64,000 bases of DNA, taken from the NCBI GenBank assembly GCA_009823505.1, contig VZQC01007129.1:763132-827131 (forward strand), given 5' to 3'. The stretch's first letter is position 1, and every line of letters starts with the position of its first letter. The translations under genes were made by a program, and so were the position numbers. This DNA is from Rhizomys pruinosus (Eukaryota > Chordata > Mammalia > Rodentia > Spalacidae). The notes beneath the pieces were generated by a model. The model worked only from the letters and a program-made list of their open reading frames with translations. It was not told the origin of the DNA and ran no database searches. Shown here in pieces: positions 35,241-46,427 of this stretch.

Positions 35241-35748
35241 TGTAAGGTGGTCAGTCCTCAAAAAGTGACAGAATTCTGACATTGAAGGCTTTCTCAGGCC
35301 TATGAGGTCCCACCCCTCTAAGGGAGGAGTCAGAGATCCAGTGCCTCTTCTGGTTTGCATAGAGGGAGAGGCTAAAAGAAAATCCAAACAGCAGGGAATG
35401 ATGGTAGCTGGGAATGCATGGGGAAAACTCTGGGAAGTCATTAGTGCCATGTTGGGGAAGGTGCCAGGGGCATATAAAAGCCACCCACATTGGGCTGGCA
35501 CTCTCTTTCCAATTTACCATCAGGGGCTGGGGTTACTGGGTGCATGACAAGATTCTGTGGCCATGATGGAAAAGAGAATCACTGCTTGACTAGTAAGTGA
35601 TATCTTGTGTCCATCACTTTGTAAGCAAGCCTGAATAACCTCTCTAGGCTCCCCAAAACTAAGACTGGAGATACTTAGTCAAGTATTGATCCTTGATTTG
35701 CTTGGGGACTAGATAGTTGCCAAGGCAGAATCCCAAGTTTGTGTGTGT

Positions 35749-35780
<32 letters not shown>

Positions 35781-35832
35781 CTGTGTGTCTGTGTGTCTGT
35801 GTGTCTGTGTCCTGGTAGAAATCTCTGCAACA
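35241..35832 (+). mobile_element. 3' LTR partner, with TG microsatellite
   Basis: It matches the 31,452 LTR from 'tgtaaggtgg' to 'tagaaatctctgcaaca'. A TATA box (catataaaag) is at about 35,470. A (TG)n tract at 35,740-35,808 lengthens it. The L1 described next inserted at its very end, duplicating agaaatctctgcaacaa. Confidence 0.8.
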
Positions 35833-35833
35833 A

Positions 35834-36566
35834 GATTGGAGATCTCCCAAGACCACCTGAAGCACAGACCACAGTGCAATAAAGCTCAACATCAACACCA
35901 GGATAAGCCCTACTACCTACAAGAACACACGGAGACTAAACAACACACTCTTGAATAATGAATGGGTCAAGGAAGAGATAAAAAATGAAATAAAAGCATT
36001 TCTGGAACTGAATGAAAATGACAATACAACAAAAAATAACCTATGGGATAACTTAAAAGCAGTACTAAGAGGGAAGTTTATAGCCCTGGGTGCCTACGTT
36101 AGAAAAACAGAATGAGCACAAGTGAATGATCTAAAACTCAGCTAAAAGAACTTGAGAGGCACACAACAGATGAACCCTAAAAGCACAGACAGAAGAAATA
36201 ACAAAAAATCAGAGCAAAAATCAACGAAATATAAAAACAAAGAAAACAATATAAAAATCAATGAATACAAAAGTTGTTGTTTGAAGGAAATGAACAAGAT
36301 ACAACGACCTCTACCCAAGTTAACCAAAAGAAAGAAGGAACAACTCTAAATCAATAGAACCAGATGAAAAGGGAAAAAACAACAGACAAGGAAAAGATCC
36401 AGAAAATCATACGGAATACTTCAAAAACCTATACTCTACCAAGTTGAAAAACCTAGAAGAAATGGAATGAATTTCTAAATCCTGGGAACCAAAGCTCAAC
36501 CAAGAGAGATCAACAGTTTTAAACACAGACCCATATATATGAAGAAATGGAAGTTGTAATAAGAAA
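35834..36566 (+). mobile_element. 5'-truncated L1, first part (ORF2 after the endonuclease)
   Basis: The element starts inside ORF2 just past the endonuclease domain ('[17 protein letters not shown]', then '[20 protein letters not shown]', in broken frames). It runs to 'gaagttgtaataagaaa', where a MaLR element interrupts it. The 17-bp duplication agaaatctctgcaacaa at 35,817-35,833 and 41,336-41,352 defines the whole L1 insertion. Confidence 0.9.
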
Positions 36567-36571
36567 CCACC

Positions 36572-36984
36572 TGTTCTCGTTTGTCTTCCATTTTCTGTGA
36601 CAAAACACTCTGACTGACACCAACTTGGGAGGAAAGGGTTTATTCAGCCTACATTCCTGGGTCACAGTTCATCACTCAGGGAGCCCAAGGCAGGAACTCG
36701 GGTCAGGAACCTGGAGGCAGGAGCTGAAGCACAGGCCATGGAGGAATGTTGTTCACTGGCTTGCTCCTCCTGCTCATGACCAGCCTGCCTCTTATACCAT
36801 ACACAAGCACCTGCCCAGGGTGGCACTATACTCATTGGGGCTGGGCCCCTCCCACACTGCTTGACCATCAAGACAATACTCCACAGATGTGGCCACAGGC
36901 CAATCCAATGGAGCCAATTCCCCAGTTGAGGTCCCTCAACCCTTCAACCGTGTGTCAAGTTGACAACTAAAGCTATCCAGCACA
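36572..36984 (-). mobile_element. MaLR (MT-like) LTR, 3' LTR of the nested element
   Basis: On the minus strand it runs from 'tgtgctggatagctttag' to 'gaagacaaacgagaaca', with an AATAAA in 'gaataaaccctttcc'. It has 'gcctccaggttcctgacc'-type MT LTR text. It pairs with 38,143-38,640 in the same orientation, so the two bound one element. Confidence 0.8.
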
Positions 36985-38142
36985 ATTGACCCCTTGTCAA
37001 CTTGACATACAAAACACACCATCTATTAAAACACCACCTTTCCAGTTCTTTCCCCAAAGTATGATGTTAACATATAATCACAACCTAAGACAGTACAACT
37101 TAAAAGCCCCACAGTCCCTTAAAATGTCCAAACACTTAAAGTTCACAGTCCATTAAAAGTCTTTAACTGTGGGTTATGTAAACCCAAAACAAGTACTGTC
37201 TTATTTCAAAGGGAAGAATCGGGCACTCTCAAACAAAACTAAGTCCAGCAAATAGCTTAAGGCTGGACACTGTGATTTACTCACGATCTTCTGGGTCTCA
37301 AAGGGTTCTTGGCAGCTCCCCCTCTCTGAACTCTGCTCTCCGTGGCACACACAGCTCATACTCACAGGCCCAGGCCAACTCCATTCCACACCTGCGGTGC
37401 TCTTTGGTGGTCGTCCATGGTCCTGGCATCTCCAAAAAGCTGGGGTCACCACTGAAACTGAGCAGCACCACTTCACCAATGGTCTTTCTGGACCTCTCCT
37501 GGTGCAATAGCCTCAGTTCTTCTCCATGACCCCTATAAGTCTGGGGTCTCCACTGCAACGAGGGGACTCCAAATGTGACTTACTCTCAGTGCCAACGCCT
37601 CGGCTGCTCTCTGTGACCCCTCAAATTTCAACACCAGAACCATATAGGAGATTCCTACACACTACCAGTCCTCCTTCTACTTGACATGGAGGCTCAGGCT
37701 CCTCTTGAACACAGCTTCTGTGTGCTGACCCTGAAGAAAATTCTTCCCAGAAGATTTCCACAGTGATGCTGGTCTCTTTTACTTACAGCTGATTTTTCCG
37801 CTCCAGCTAACCAGCATCAATTGTCCCATCAACAAAGATATCACTTTGGATTCTGGTCCCTTGTTACTTACAGCTAGATTCTTCAGCCCCAGCTGTCCAG
37901 AACCCACAGATTACACAGTCCTGATGATCTCTGTTCCCCTTTGAAAGTAGAAACTTCACTAAGCCAGGCCTCATCTTCTACAACTCCTCAGCAAAACCTG
38001 CTCCAAGCTCCACAGAATGGATCTTTAGGCATTCAATGATCTCCCAGCCCAAGTTCCAAACAGCTTCCACCAATCCTTCCCAAAAAACACAAGTGTAGGT
38101 CTGTCACAGCAATTAACCCCACTCTTCTGGCTTTACCACATT
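36985..38142 (-). mobile_element. MaLR internal region
   Basis: About 1.16 kb of non-coding-looking sequence between two direct LTRs, the usual size for the short internal part of MaLR elements. Frames at 37,201-37,558 overlap on both strands and are not credible genes. Confidence 0.7.
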
Positions 38143-38640
38143 TGTTTCTAGTTTCCTCCATTTGTGACAAAACCACTCTGACATCCACCAACTTGGGCAG
38201 GAACGGGTTTTATTCAGCTTACATCTCCTGGGTCACAGCTTCATCACGTCAGGGAACCCAAGGCAGGGAGGTTAGGATACTCAGGGCTAGGAACCTGGAG
38301 GCAGGAGCTGAAGCACAGCCAGGAGGAAAGTGTTCACTGGCTTGCTCCTCTCGGCTCATGCCCAGCCTGCTTTTTTTTTGGGGGGGGGAGGCTTTTTGAG
38401 ACAGGTCTCCCGTTAGTCCCCAGCTGTCCTAGAACTCACTTGTAGACCAGGCTCAGCCTGCCTTCTTATACTACACACCACCTGCCCAGGGTGGCACTAC
38501 TCATTGTGGGCCGGGCGCTCCACACTGTCTACCATCAAGACAAACTCCACAGATGGCCACATCCATCCAATGGAAGCAATTCCCCAGTTGGGCTCCCTCA
38601 ACCCAGGTGTGTCAAGTTGACACTAAAGCTTATCCAGAAA
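38143..38640 (-). mobile_element. MaLR LTR, 5' LTR of the nested element, with B1 inside
   Basis: Direct repeat of 36,572-36,984 with numerous single-base losses, interrupted by a truncated B1. The repeat agaaaccacc (containing the 5-bp ccacc) at the outer edges of the pair (to 36,571 and 38,645) marks the target site within L1 ORF2. Confidence 0.8.
38371..38452 (-). repeat. Truncated B1 SINE inside a MaLR LTR
   Basis: Only the 3' part of B1 is present, with its tail. The short duplication cagcctgc flanks it. Confidence 0.85.
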
Positions 38641-38645
38641 CCACC

Positions 38646-41335
38646 CAATAAAAAAAGCCCAGGCCCAGGCGGTTTCAAGGCAGAATTCTATAATTACATT
38701 TCAAAAAGACCTACAACCATTAATGAAATTGTTTAGAAAGATTACGAGACGAGAAGATTTCCCTAAATTCTTTCTATGAGCCAACATCACCTAATACAAA
38801 ACCAGGCAAAGATGTCAATAAAAGGAGAACTATAGACCCATCTCCCTAATGAACACAAATCCAAAATTCTAAACAGGTACTGGCAAATCCATACCGACTC
38901 CCATCAAGAAGATCATCCATAATGACCAAGTTTGTTCATACCAGAATTGAGCTATGGTTTAACTACAAAAATCAATAAACATTATCAACGCATATAAATG
39001 GATAAAAGACAAAAACAAAAAAAAAAAGTGAGGAGAAAAAGCCTTTGACAAAATCCAGCATCCCTTCATGTTAAAGTCCTAGAAGTAATTGGATTGGAGG
39101 GATCATCTCTCAATGTAATCAAAGCCATCTAAGGAAACACACAGCCACTATCATCCTAAATGGGGAATGCAGACATTCCCTTAAAGGTAGGAAATCGGCA
39201 AGGCTGCCCCATCAACACCCTCTTCTCATATAGTGCTGAACACTTGCTAGGCAATAAGCAAGAAAAGGAAATTAAGGGCACTAATTCGAAAAGAGAAGTC
39301 AAGCTATCCCTAATTTGCTGATGATATGATTGTTTACTTAAGGGATGCTAAAAACTCTACAGAAAACTTAGAAACAAATTTCAGTAAAGTGGCAGGTATA
39401 CAATTAACCTAAAAAATCAGTAGGCATTTCTTACAACAAAACAAGCAAACTGCGAAGGAATTCAAAGGAGAACTTCCCACTCACAATGCCTCCAAAAACA
39501 ATAAAAACCTAGGGACAAACCTAACCAAAGGCAACAAAGATCTTTACAACAAAAATTTTAAACCCTTAAAGAAAGAAATTGAAGAAGACATCAGAAGATG
39601 GAAAAACCTCTCATGCTCATGGATTGGGAAAATTAACATTGTAAAAATGTCCATTCTATCCAAACTCTTGTATATATTTAATGCAATCCCAATTAAAATC
39701 CCCAAGAGTTTCTTCACAGGCTTGGAAAAAAAGTCCTTAATTTCATTTGGAAAAACAAAAGACCCCGAATAGCCAAAACAACCCTGAGTGAAAAGAGCAA
39801 CACAGAGGGGGGGGGATCTCTATTCCAGACTTCAAACTATACTACAGGGCTATAGTCATAAAAACAGCCTGGTACTGGCACAAAAATAGACCTGTTGACC
39901 AATGGAACAAAACTGAAGATCTAAACTTGAGCACACACAATTTCAGCCATCTCATATTTGACAAGGGGTCTGAGAAGACACAATGGAGAAAAGACAGCAT
40001 CTTCAGCAAGTGGTGGTGGCAAAACTGGATCACCTCTTGTAGAAGAATGAAATTAAACTCCTACCTCTTCTCCTGTACAAAAGTCAACTCCAGATGGATT
40101 AAAGACCTCAATGTGAAACCCAAACTCTGAAGGCTATAGAAGAAAATGTTGGCAGCAGACTACAAGACATAGGCATAGGAAAAGACTTCCTAAATCAGAC
40201 AGCAGCTGCACAAGAATTAAGGTCGACAATTGACAAATGGGACCTCATTAAACTCAAAAGCTTCTGTCCATCAAAAGAAACAATCAAGGAAGTGAAGAGA
40301 AATCCCACGGAGTGGGAGGACACCTTCACCACAGAAACATCTGACAAAGCATTGATTTCCACAATATATAAACTACTCAAAAAACAAAGAAGAGAAAACA
40401 AATGACCCACTCAATAGATGGAGCAAAGAGCTGAACAGAGACTTCACAAGTGAGGAATTAGAGATGGCTGAGAAACATCTTAGAAGTGTTCAATATCACT
40501 AATCATTAAGGAAATGCAAATCAAAAGCATTTTAAATATCATTTACTCCAATAAGACAGGCTAGGATCAAGAAAACAAATGATATCAAGTGTGGAGAGGT
40601 TGTGTAGAAAGAGGAACACTCTTCCACTGCTGGTGGGAATGTAAACTCATACAGCCACTATGGAAAGCAGTGTGGAGTACCCTTGAAAGACTTGGAATGA
40701 ACTTGCCACATTACCCAGCCATATCACTACTGGGCATGTACCCACATGACTCACTCCACTGCAGAGATACATGCACAGCCATGTTTATTTCAGCTCTCCT
40801 CACAATAGCAAGGAGCTAGAACAAACCCAAATGCCCCTCAACTGATGAGTGGATAGAGAAAATGTGGTACATCTACACAATGGAGTTCTATGAAGCAATA
40901 AAGAAAGATGACATCATGAGATTTGCAGGAAAATGGCTGGAGCTAGAAGACATCATGCTGAGTGAAGTAACACAGTCCCAGAAAACAAAAGATGCATGGT
41001 ATCCCTCACATGTGGATGCTAGTGCCAATTACCTGGTTGTAAGTATTTCTTGTGCACGGCCCCTTGAGCTTTTGTCCAAGTAGTTGGGAGTGATGCATAT
41101 TGGAAACAACAACAACAACAAAAAGGACTGCATCAAAGAACTGACTGAAACAGTGAATTTCTCCTCAAAACAGTCAACTTCCACATGGAGAATTTTGAGA
41201 AAGACTGAGAAAGAGATGAAAAGCATGTTTGGCACTATATATGAGCTCTGGTGGGGTGGGGGGATAGGGTGGGGGACACGTGTCTAGATTTGATAATCTT
41301 GTACAAAAAATATATATAATAAAAAAATGAAAAAA
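38646..41335 (+). pseudogene. L1, second part: ORF2 RT to C terminus and 3' UTR
   Basis: ORF2 resumes at 'KSPGPGGFKAEFYN', the start of the reverse transcriptase. The catalytic F-A-D-D motif is encoded at 39,314-39,325. Later blocks are '[16 protein letters not shown]' (39,950), the Cys-rich end 'HCWWECKLIQPLW' (40,620) and the C-terminal 'MWYIYTMEFYEAI' (40,862). Many frameshifts and stops make it dead. The 3' UTR (41,000-41,335) has the G-rich tract at 41,250 and ends in a short A tail at the right target duplication. Confidence 0.9.
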
Positions 41336-41352
41336 AGAAATCTCTGCAACAA

Positions 41353-42307
41353 CTGCTCTTGGTCCTGCTTGCATATCTGCATCAGGACTTAAGGGCACAT
41401 AAGAAAACACAAATCCACCAAGCACAATCAAGAAGTATGAAGTTATACAACATAAATACAGACAGAGAAGACCAAAAGAACATGGAGCTGTGGTGGCCAT
41501 CTTTCACTCATGCCCCTAATAATTCCTACCCAGGGCGAAGAGAGAATGTCTTCTCTGAAAGCTTGGTTAATGTTTGTGTGCAAACTTCTATTGGCCATTC
41601 TGGATGTGGGAACTCAGAATCACTCACCAATCCTAAGTATGTGTTGGCTGTCAAGTTTTACTTTTGTTTTGTTCTAAATTGTGGCAGTCATGGTCCAAGG
41701 CTTCCATGGGCTTCTGAGTCTGTAGATGGGCTCAACCCCATGTCAGACCTATCCCAGACATCTCACTCTTTAATTTGTGGCAACTGTGGTCTCAGGCTCC
41801 CATGAGTCTCTAAATCTATCATTGGACACACCCCTGTGTCAAGCCTGTACCAGACCAGCTTCCCTGATTCTGAGGTCTCCCAGGATATTTTAGGGGCCTC
41901 CAAATGTCACAGAGTTCAAGACCACCATGAAAGACCAATAGACTCAATTCAGATTTTAATCAGCCAAATGTATGGAAGTTACAGCTAGCTACAGTTTCTG
42001 TATGGGTTTTACAACTGCAGCAACAGTTGAAGCAGAGCCCGAGTTTTTAAAGTTAAAAACCACAACTGCCTTATTTCCTGTGGAATAATGGGATACTGTC
42101 AGGTTGTCCTTGTGCAAGCAGGATAAGTGTGCTATAGAAGCCACAACCAGCAGTAATCATGTCACAATAGGCTATTCTTTTAACTTTGTTGTTATGATTT
42201 GAGCAAGCAGATGCATATTTCTGGAAGAGGAGAAGGGGTCAGTGCTTCCTGGATTTGTTTTTCACTCTTGAGCTAAGACTAAGTTTCTGTTGAGGTCCTA
42301 AGATGAT
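41353..42307. other. No gene; unassigned, possibly old LTR
   Basis: Flank to the right of the L1/LTR stack. 'ctcaattcagattttaatcagcc' and pyrimidine-rich text suggest a minus-strand LTR R/U5, but no pair or ends were found. Confidence 0.35.
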
Positions 42308-42410
42308 GTTCTGGTTTGTCTTCCATTGCTGTGACAAAACACTCTGACCAACACCAACTTGAGGAGGAAAGGGTTTATTCAGCTCACATCTCCTGGGTCG
42401 TAGTTCATCA
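42308..42410 (-). mobile_element. MaLR (MT-like) LTR, end fragment
   Basis: It matches the first 100 bp of the LTR at 36,572 ('tgttctggtttgtcttcc', 'aggaaagggtttattcagc') and stops abruptly at the N at 42,411. Confidence 0.85.
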
Positions 42411-42842
42411 NTTTATGCCTGATCTAGCCCGCACCCCGGCAGCCTGCCCAAAGGCGCAGCCGCACTGGCCGCCCGACTCTCTGGACCCTCTGGCCCAGCA
42501 CCCGAGCCCCGCCCTCAAGGCCCCACACCCGGGAAAAACCCGGCTCCCGAGCTACTTGCCCAGGTGGCTTCTGGGTAGCCTGCCCAAAGGCGCAGCTGCA
42601 CTGGCGGCCGACTCTTGGGACCCTCTGACCCAGCACCCGGGCCCCACCCTCAAGGCCCTAGACCCGGGAAAAACCCGGCTCCCGAGCTACTTGCCCAGGT
42701 GGCTTCTGGGTAGCCTGCCCAAAGGCGCAGCCGCACTGGCGGCCCGACTCTCGGGACCCTCTGGCCCAGCACCTGGGCCCCGCCCTTAAGGCCCCAGACC
42801 CGGGAAAAACCCGTCTTCTGAGCTACTTGCCCAGGTGGCTTT
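42411..42842. repeat. GC-rich tandem repeat, three 135-bp units, after an N
   Basis: Units begin 'agcctgcccaaaggcgcag' at 42,441, 42,577 and 42,712, with periods of 136 and 135 bp and only a few differences. A single ambiguous base sits at 42,411, 30 bp before the array. The GC content is strikingly unlike the AT-rich flanks. The proline-rich open frame across the array (42,316-42,789) is a by-product of the repeat and of the N, not a gene. Confidence 0.9.
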
Positions 42843-44816
42843 TCTATTAATACCTTTTAAAGGACCTAAAGTTCCCCCAATGTTTATTATGTTATTGATC
42901 CCATTAGATCAAAAGCACTTGTCAAGCTAAATAAGTTACAAAGTAAATAATTTTGGTTCACACAAAAAGGTGCAGTGTTTTTAAAACTCAACAGTTACCC
43001 ATTAACACAACATGGTTTTTATGTGAGCTGTTTTTAAAATACTAACATGTGAAATCTGGGTATTTTATTTAACAGCTATACCTTTATTTGCTAGGGAATT
43101 GTACATTAATTTTTTTTAACCATTTTTTTTTTACCTTACCTTAAATTTTAAACTGTCTAAAGGGGGGGGGTGACAAACAGTGTAAACAAACAAACAAACC
43201 TTCAAAGGGTAGTTTGAACCTCTGAAATCCAAATGACCTATTTAATACTTAGGTCTAAGACAATTTTTAAAAAACTTTTGAATAACTTTTATTTTACCCT
43301 TGAATATTAAACTGATTGGTAGTCATAAAATCAATTTTTATAGACTGTCCACATGTTGCATAGCACTGAAAATCTCCAGCCGTGGAACACAATTTCTTGT
43401 ATGTGCTATAACCACATTATAGAATTCTGAAAAGTGAGCAGTACTTTATACCCACACTCATACACAAGGTTTTAAAACTTAATTTTGGTGATGGCAGTGT
43501 ATAAAGTTTGTACTGAACAGAGGCACAGACATACATTGTTATCATACACAGACATACACACATTGGAGAAAACACCATATACTGTCCATCAATGGTCTGA
43601 TAGAGTTCTAATATGCTGTTACAGAGCTGTTAACAGTATCATCCACATAAATACGCAATTTATTCATACAAGAGATTTTTATCCTAGTGTTTGTATTGAA
43701 CAGACTCACATACCTTGTTGTCAGACATGTTTTCATTCTTTAGAGATGTCATTTAAAGCATACAGCCCCAATTGTATTCTCAAGGCTGAGGAGGCTAATA
43801 CAGTTTTTTTTTACCATGTTGTCATTGATGTTTTATACCTTTAGTTTTAAACTATGAACTTATTGAAATATTTTAACAAGTGATGAAAAACAGAATTATA
43901 TGCCCATTTTGTACTGAAGGCTAGCCATAACTAAAGTCACAATACAATAATTAAAGACAATTTAACCAAGGAAGAAGCTAAAGAATAAGGTGTCAGAAAA
44001 CATTCATTCCTACCAAGGCAGTACAAAACCAAGACAATTAAGCAATGAACAATATCAAAAAACATTTTAGGCTGTTTCATTGGAGGGAAGAGATTGCAGT
44101 CTACAGGCATCCAGGGGAAGCCGTGTGCCACTGTTCATGGTGGCACAGCTGTCAAGAGCCTGGCTAGGTAGAAGAAAGGAAAACAAATGTCTGGAAAACA
44201 GCTTGAAAGGAAACTGAAGTTAGAATACCTGCAACTTTAAAACAGTTTAATACCTTTAGATAACCAGTTTAGAATTTTTTTTTTGTAGGAACTTAGGAAC
44301 CCGGGTTTTATTTTATTTTATTTATTTTTATTTTTTTATTTTTTAGAACCCGGGTTTTAATTAGGCCTTTGAAAAATTTTAAGAGTCATGCCAAAAATAA
44401 AGTTAATTTATGTGCACAATACAGAATAAAAGAATTTTAAAGTGGCCACTTTTAACAGAAACCAACACAGAAGAACACACATGACATGAATCTCAGACAC
44501 ATGGGAGAACAGTTAACACACAGACAGCTTGCACAGACATATGACTTAATATAATGAGATATTTCCTTTTTCTTTTTTAAATCTCGTACAATAACTTGAT
44601 GTCAAGGCACAGAAAGTTTTCAGTTTTTTTGGTCTACTGCACACCTTGGCTGTGCAGGGCTGTGGAACCATTAATTTTTCATTGTCACATTTACACACAA
44701 TCATTTAGAGTTTAAGACATTTTTTAGTTAGGTCCCTTAAAACACTTTTGTACTCACAGCCACCAAATCCTGGGTTGATTCACTAAATGCCTGTTTCACC
44801 TTAACTAACAGTTATG
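42843..44816. other. AT-rich DNA, no gene; possibly ERV non-coding
   Basis: It lies 3' of the minus-strand gag remnant and could be its continuation, but no pro, pol or dUTPase block is readable. Positions 43,498-43,560 and 43,690-43,735 share 'tttgta.tgaacaga..cacaaca' text as a loose 190-bp direct repeat. Confidence 0.4.
44297..44359. repeat. 14-bp direct repeat around a 35-bp T-rich insert
   Basis: gaacccgggtttta occurs at 44,297-44,310 and 44,346-44,359. Between lies only T-rich sequence resembling a SINE tail on the minus strand. Confidence 0.7.
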
Positions 44817-45815
44817 TTAGGGAGGGCCAGCTGCCTGGCATCTTACTATGATGGATTTTATATTTCCAGGGGAGTGGAGCAGTAACAGCTCCAGCTGCTT
44901 GGAGCTTGCAGCATGGGACCTTTGTGTGCATGCTTGTCTGCACAGGAGAGAGGGGAGTCTCTTCCAAGGCTTAAGGGCAGTGTGTTGAATTTGTGTGAGT
45001 AGTTTAGGAGAAAATTTTGTCTGTTTTTCATTTGTATCATAAGGACGGTTACCCAACAATTTGTCTAAAGTCCAGGCCTTAGAAGGGCCAGCAGCAGCCA
45101 AATTACGGCAGGCAGTATCCTGGCACCTTTCAGTATAGTCAGCTTTCCATAGGAGAAAATCTCTTGTTAAAGTAGCCTTAGCCAGCAAGTTCCAATCATT
45201 AACTGTAAGCCAGTCTTCACTGAGAGATTCTAATAAGGAAATAGTAAAAGGAGTGACAGGACCATAGGAAGAGACTGCATTTTTAAATTCTTTTATGTGT
45301 TTAAATTTAAGATGGTGGTACCATTGAATTTTAGTAATTAGAGTTTTCTCATCTCCCTCTTCTCCCTTGGCTTCCAACTCCTCAAGTTCTTCTGCTTCCA
45401 TCCCTCCCTCTCCCTTCGTGTTTTCGTTATCAGAGTCTGGAGGTGCAGGCTCATTGGTGGTTTTGGACTGGGATCGAGTTATGGGGAAGGCATGAAGAGT
45501 TTTACTTTTGGTTTTTTTTTTAGAGGAAGGTTTTTGAGCAGAAGGAATGGAAGGGGAACTAATTTCTAAGTCAAGCTCACGCAGCTGTCCAAGCAATCGG
45601 GACTTTCCCTTTTTGACTTGAAGTAATGTTTTTAGGTATTGAGCTTCTCGAGAAAGCTTAACAGTGGCCTGTCTAGTTATTTCTTCTAAGTCCGAGTGAG
45701 TGCTGAACGCTGGAGCGCTGAGCACTGACTGGCGGTGCTGGGGGTGGAGGAAATGGATCTGAAGGTGTCTGAGGGGGCCAATTTGAATTATGATACCCAG
45801 TAACCTCCTCCTCAA
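44817..45815 (-). pseudogene. Betaretrovirus-like gag remnant: internal domains and capsid
   Basis: A 332-codon minus-strand frame. Its first ~30 codons are out of the gag frame (a frameshift lies near 45,720). Then come a helical segment ('LEEITRQATVKLSREAQYLK'), a Lys/Ser- and Glu-rich linker (residues ~95-155), and an N-terminal capsid domain ('KFKHIKEFKNAVSSYGPVTP', 'WNLLAKATLTRDFLLWKADY') to about residue 275 ('LKPWKRLP'). The last ~45 residues do not fit capsid, so the gene is truncated or rearranged there; no nucleocapsid zinc knuckle is seen. The order of domains matches type-D/betaretroviral Gag. It is unusually open for a relic. Confidence 0.85.
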
Positions 45816-46362
45816 GGCCAGTCACAGTCACTTCCTTGGGGAAATCATCATGGGGAGCTTGACATTTAAATTCAGATAGGACCGGGTAAAGAGATTTAGA
45901 AGTAAGGTCCTTAGGTGGGAGATCAATTATAGGCTCTGGTATGGGGATTGAGATAGAAGGGCATTTAGAAGCGGGGGGAGAAGGACTATTGCCTTTAGAG
46001 GGAGAGATTTGACTAGCCTTAAAACCTGTTTTGAAATAATTTTCACCATCTTGTACTATTTTTGAAACCTCTGGCTGAAAATGAACAACTTGTAAAACAT
46101 CATTTATAAGATTCCAGTAAGAAAATGCCTATACAGGGACTTTCTCTGGGCCAAAGGCTTGGTAATAGTCTTTTAGGCAGTCGCCAACATGGCTCCACCA
46201 TTTATCATCTATGGTTCCTTCTTGAGGAAAGCAAGGACAGACATCCTCTAGAAAAATAAAGAAATCAACTAAATCCTTTTTGTTAACCATAGTTCCATGG
46301 GTCTTGAGAGAATTTTTTAACCCTTGTATAAACAACTCATGTTTGCTAAATGTTTGTCCCAT
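45816..46362 (-). pseudogene. Betaretrovirus-like gag remnant: matrix domain start
   Basis: It starts with ATG at 46,362; Gly2 in an M-G-Q-T-F-S context is a myristoylation signal. Residues 1-78 have the matrix fold pattern ('FFIFLEDVCPCFPQEGT', 'GDCLKDYYQAFGPEKVPV'). A TAG stop at 46,129-46,131 interrupts the frame, and homologous text ('FSYWNLI') continues beyond it to proline-rich sequence near 45,800, where a frameshift leads into the 44,817-45,815 frame. The start lies only about 65 bp from the env fragment, which runs the opposite way. Confidence 0.85.
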
Positions 46363-46427
46363 AGTTCCTTCTTTCTCGAGGAACTTTTACTGAACTCTCT
46401 AGTTCCTTCTTTGTCACAGCTCAGTGA

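Noticed and set aside
34983..35501. 172-codon minus-strand frame
   Set aside because: It is antisense to the 3' LTR and recurs in part antisense to the 5' LTR (31,230-31,698); no domain.
35659..35958. Frames rich in His/Thr or Val/Cys repeats
   Set aside because: They are translations of the (TG)n microsatellite in the 3' LTR.
36625..37558. Several overlapping frames of 70-90 codons on both strands
   Set aside because: They lie in MaLR LTR and internal sequence, contradict each other in frame, and have no domain.
42316..42789. 157-codon proline-rich open frame with internal repeats
   Set aside because: It crosses the N and is generated by the 135-bp GC-rich tandem array; the start lies in a MaLR LTR.
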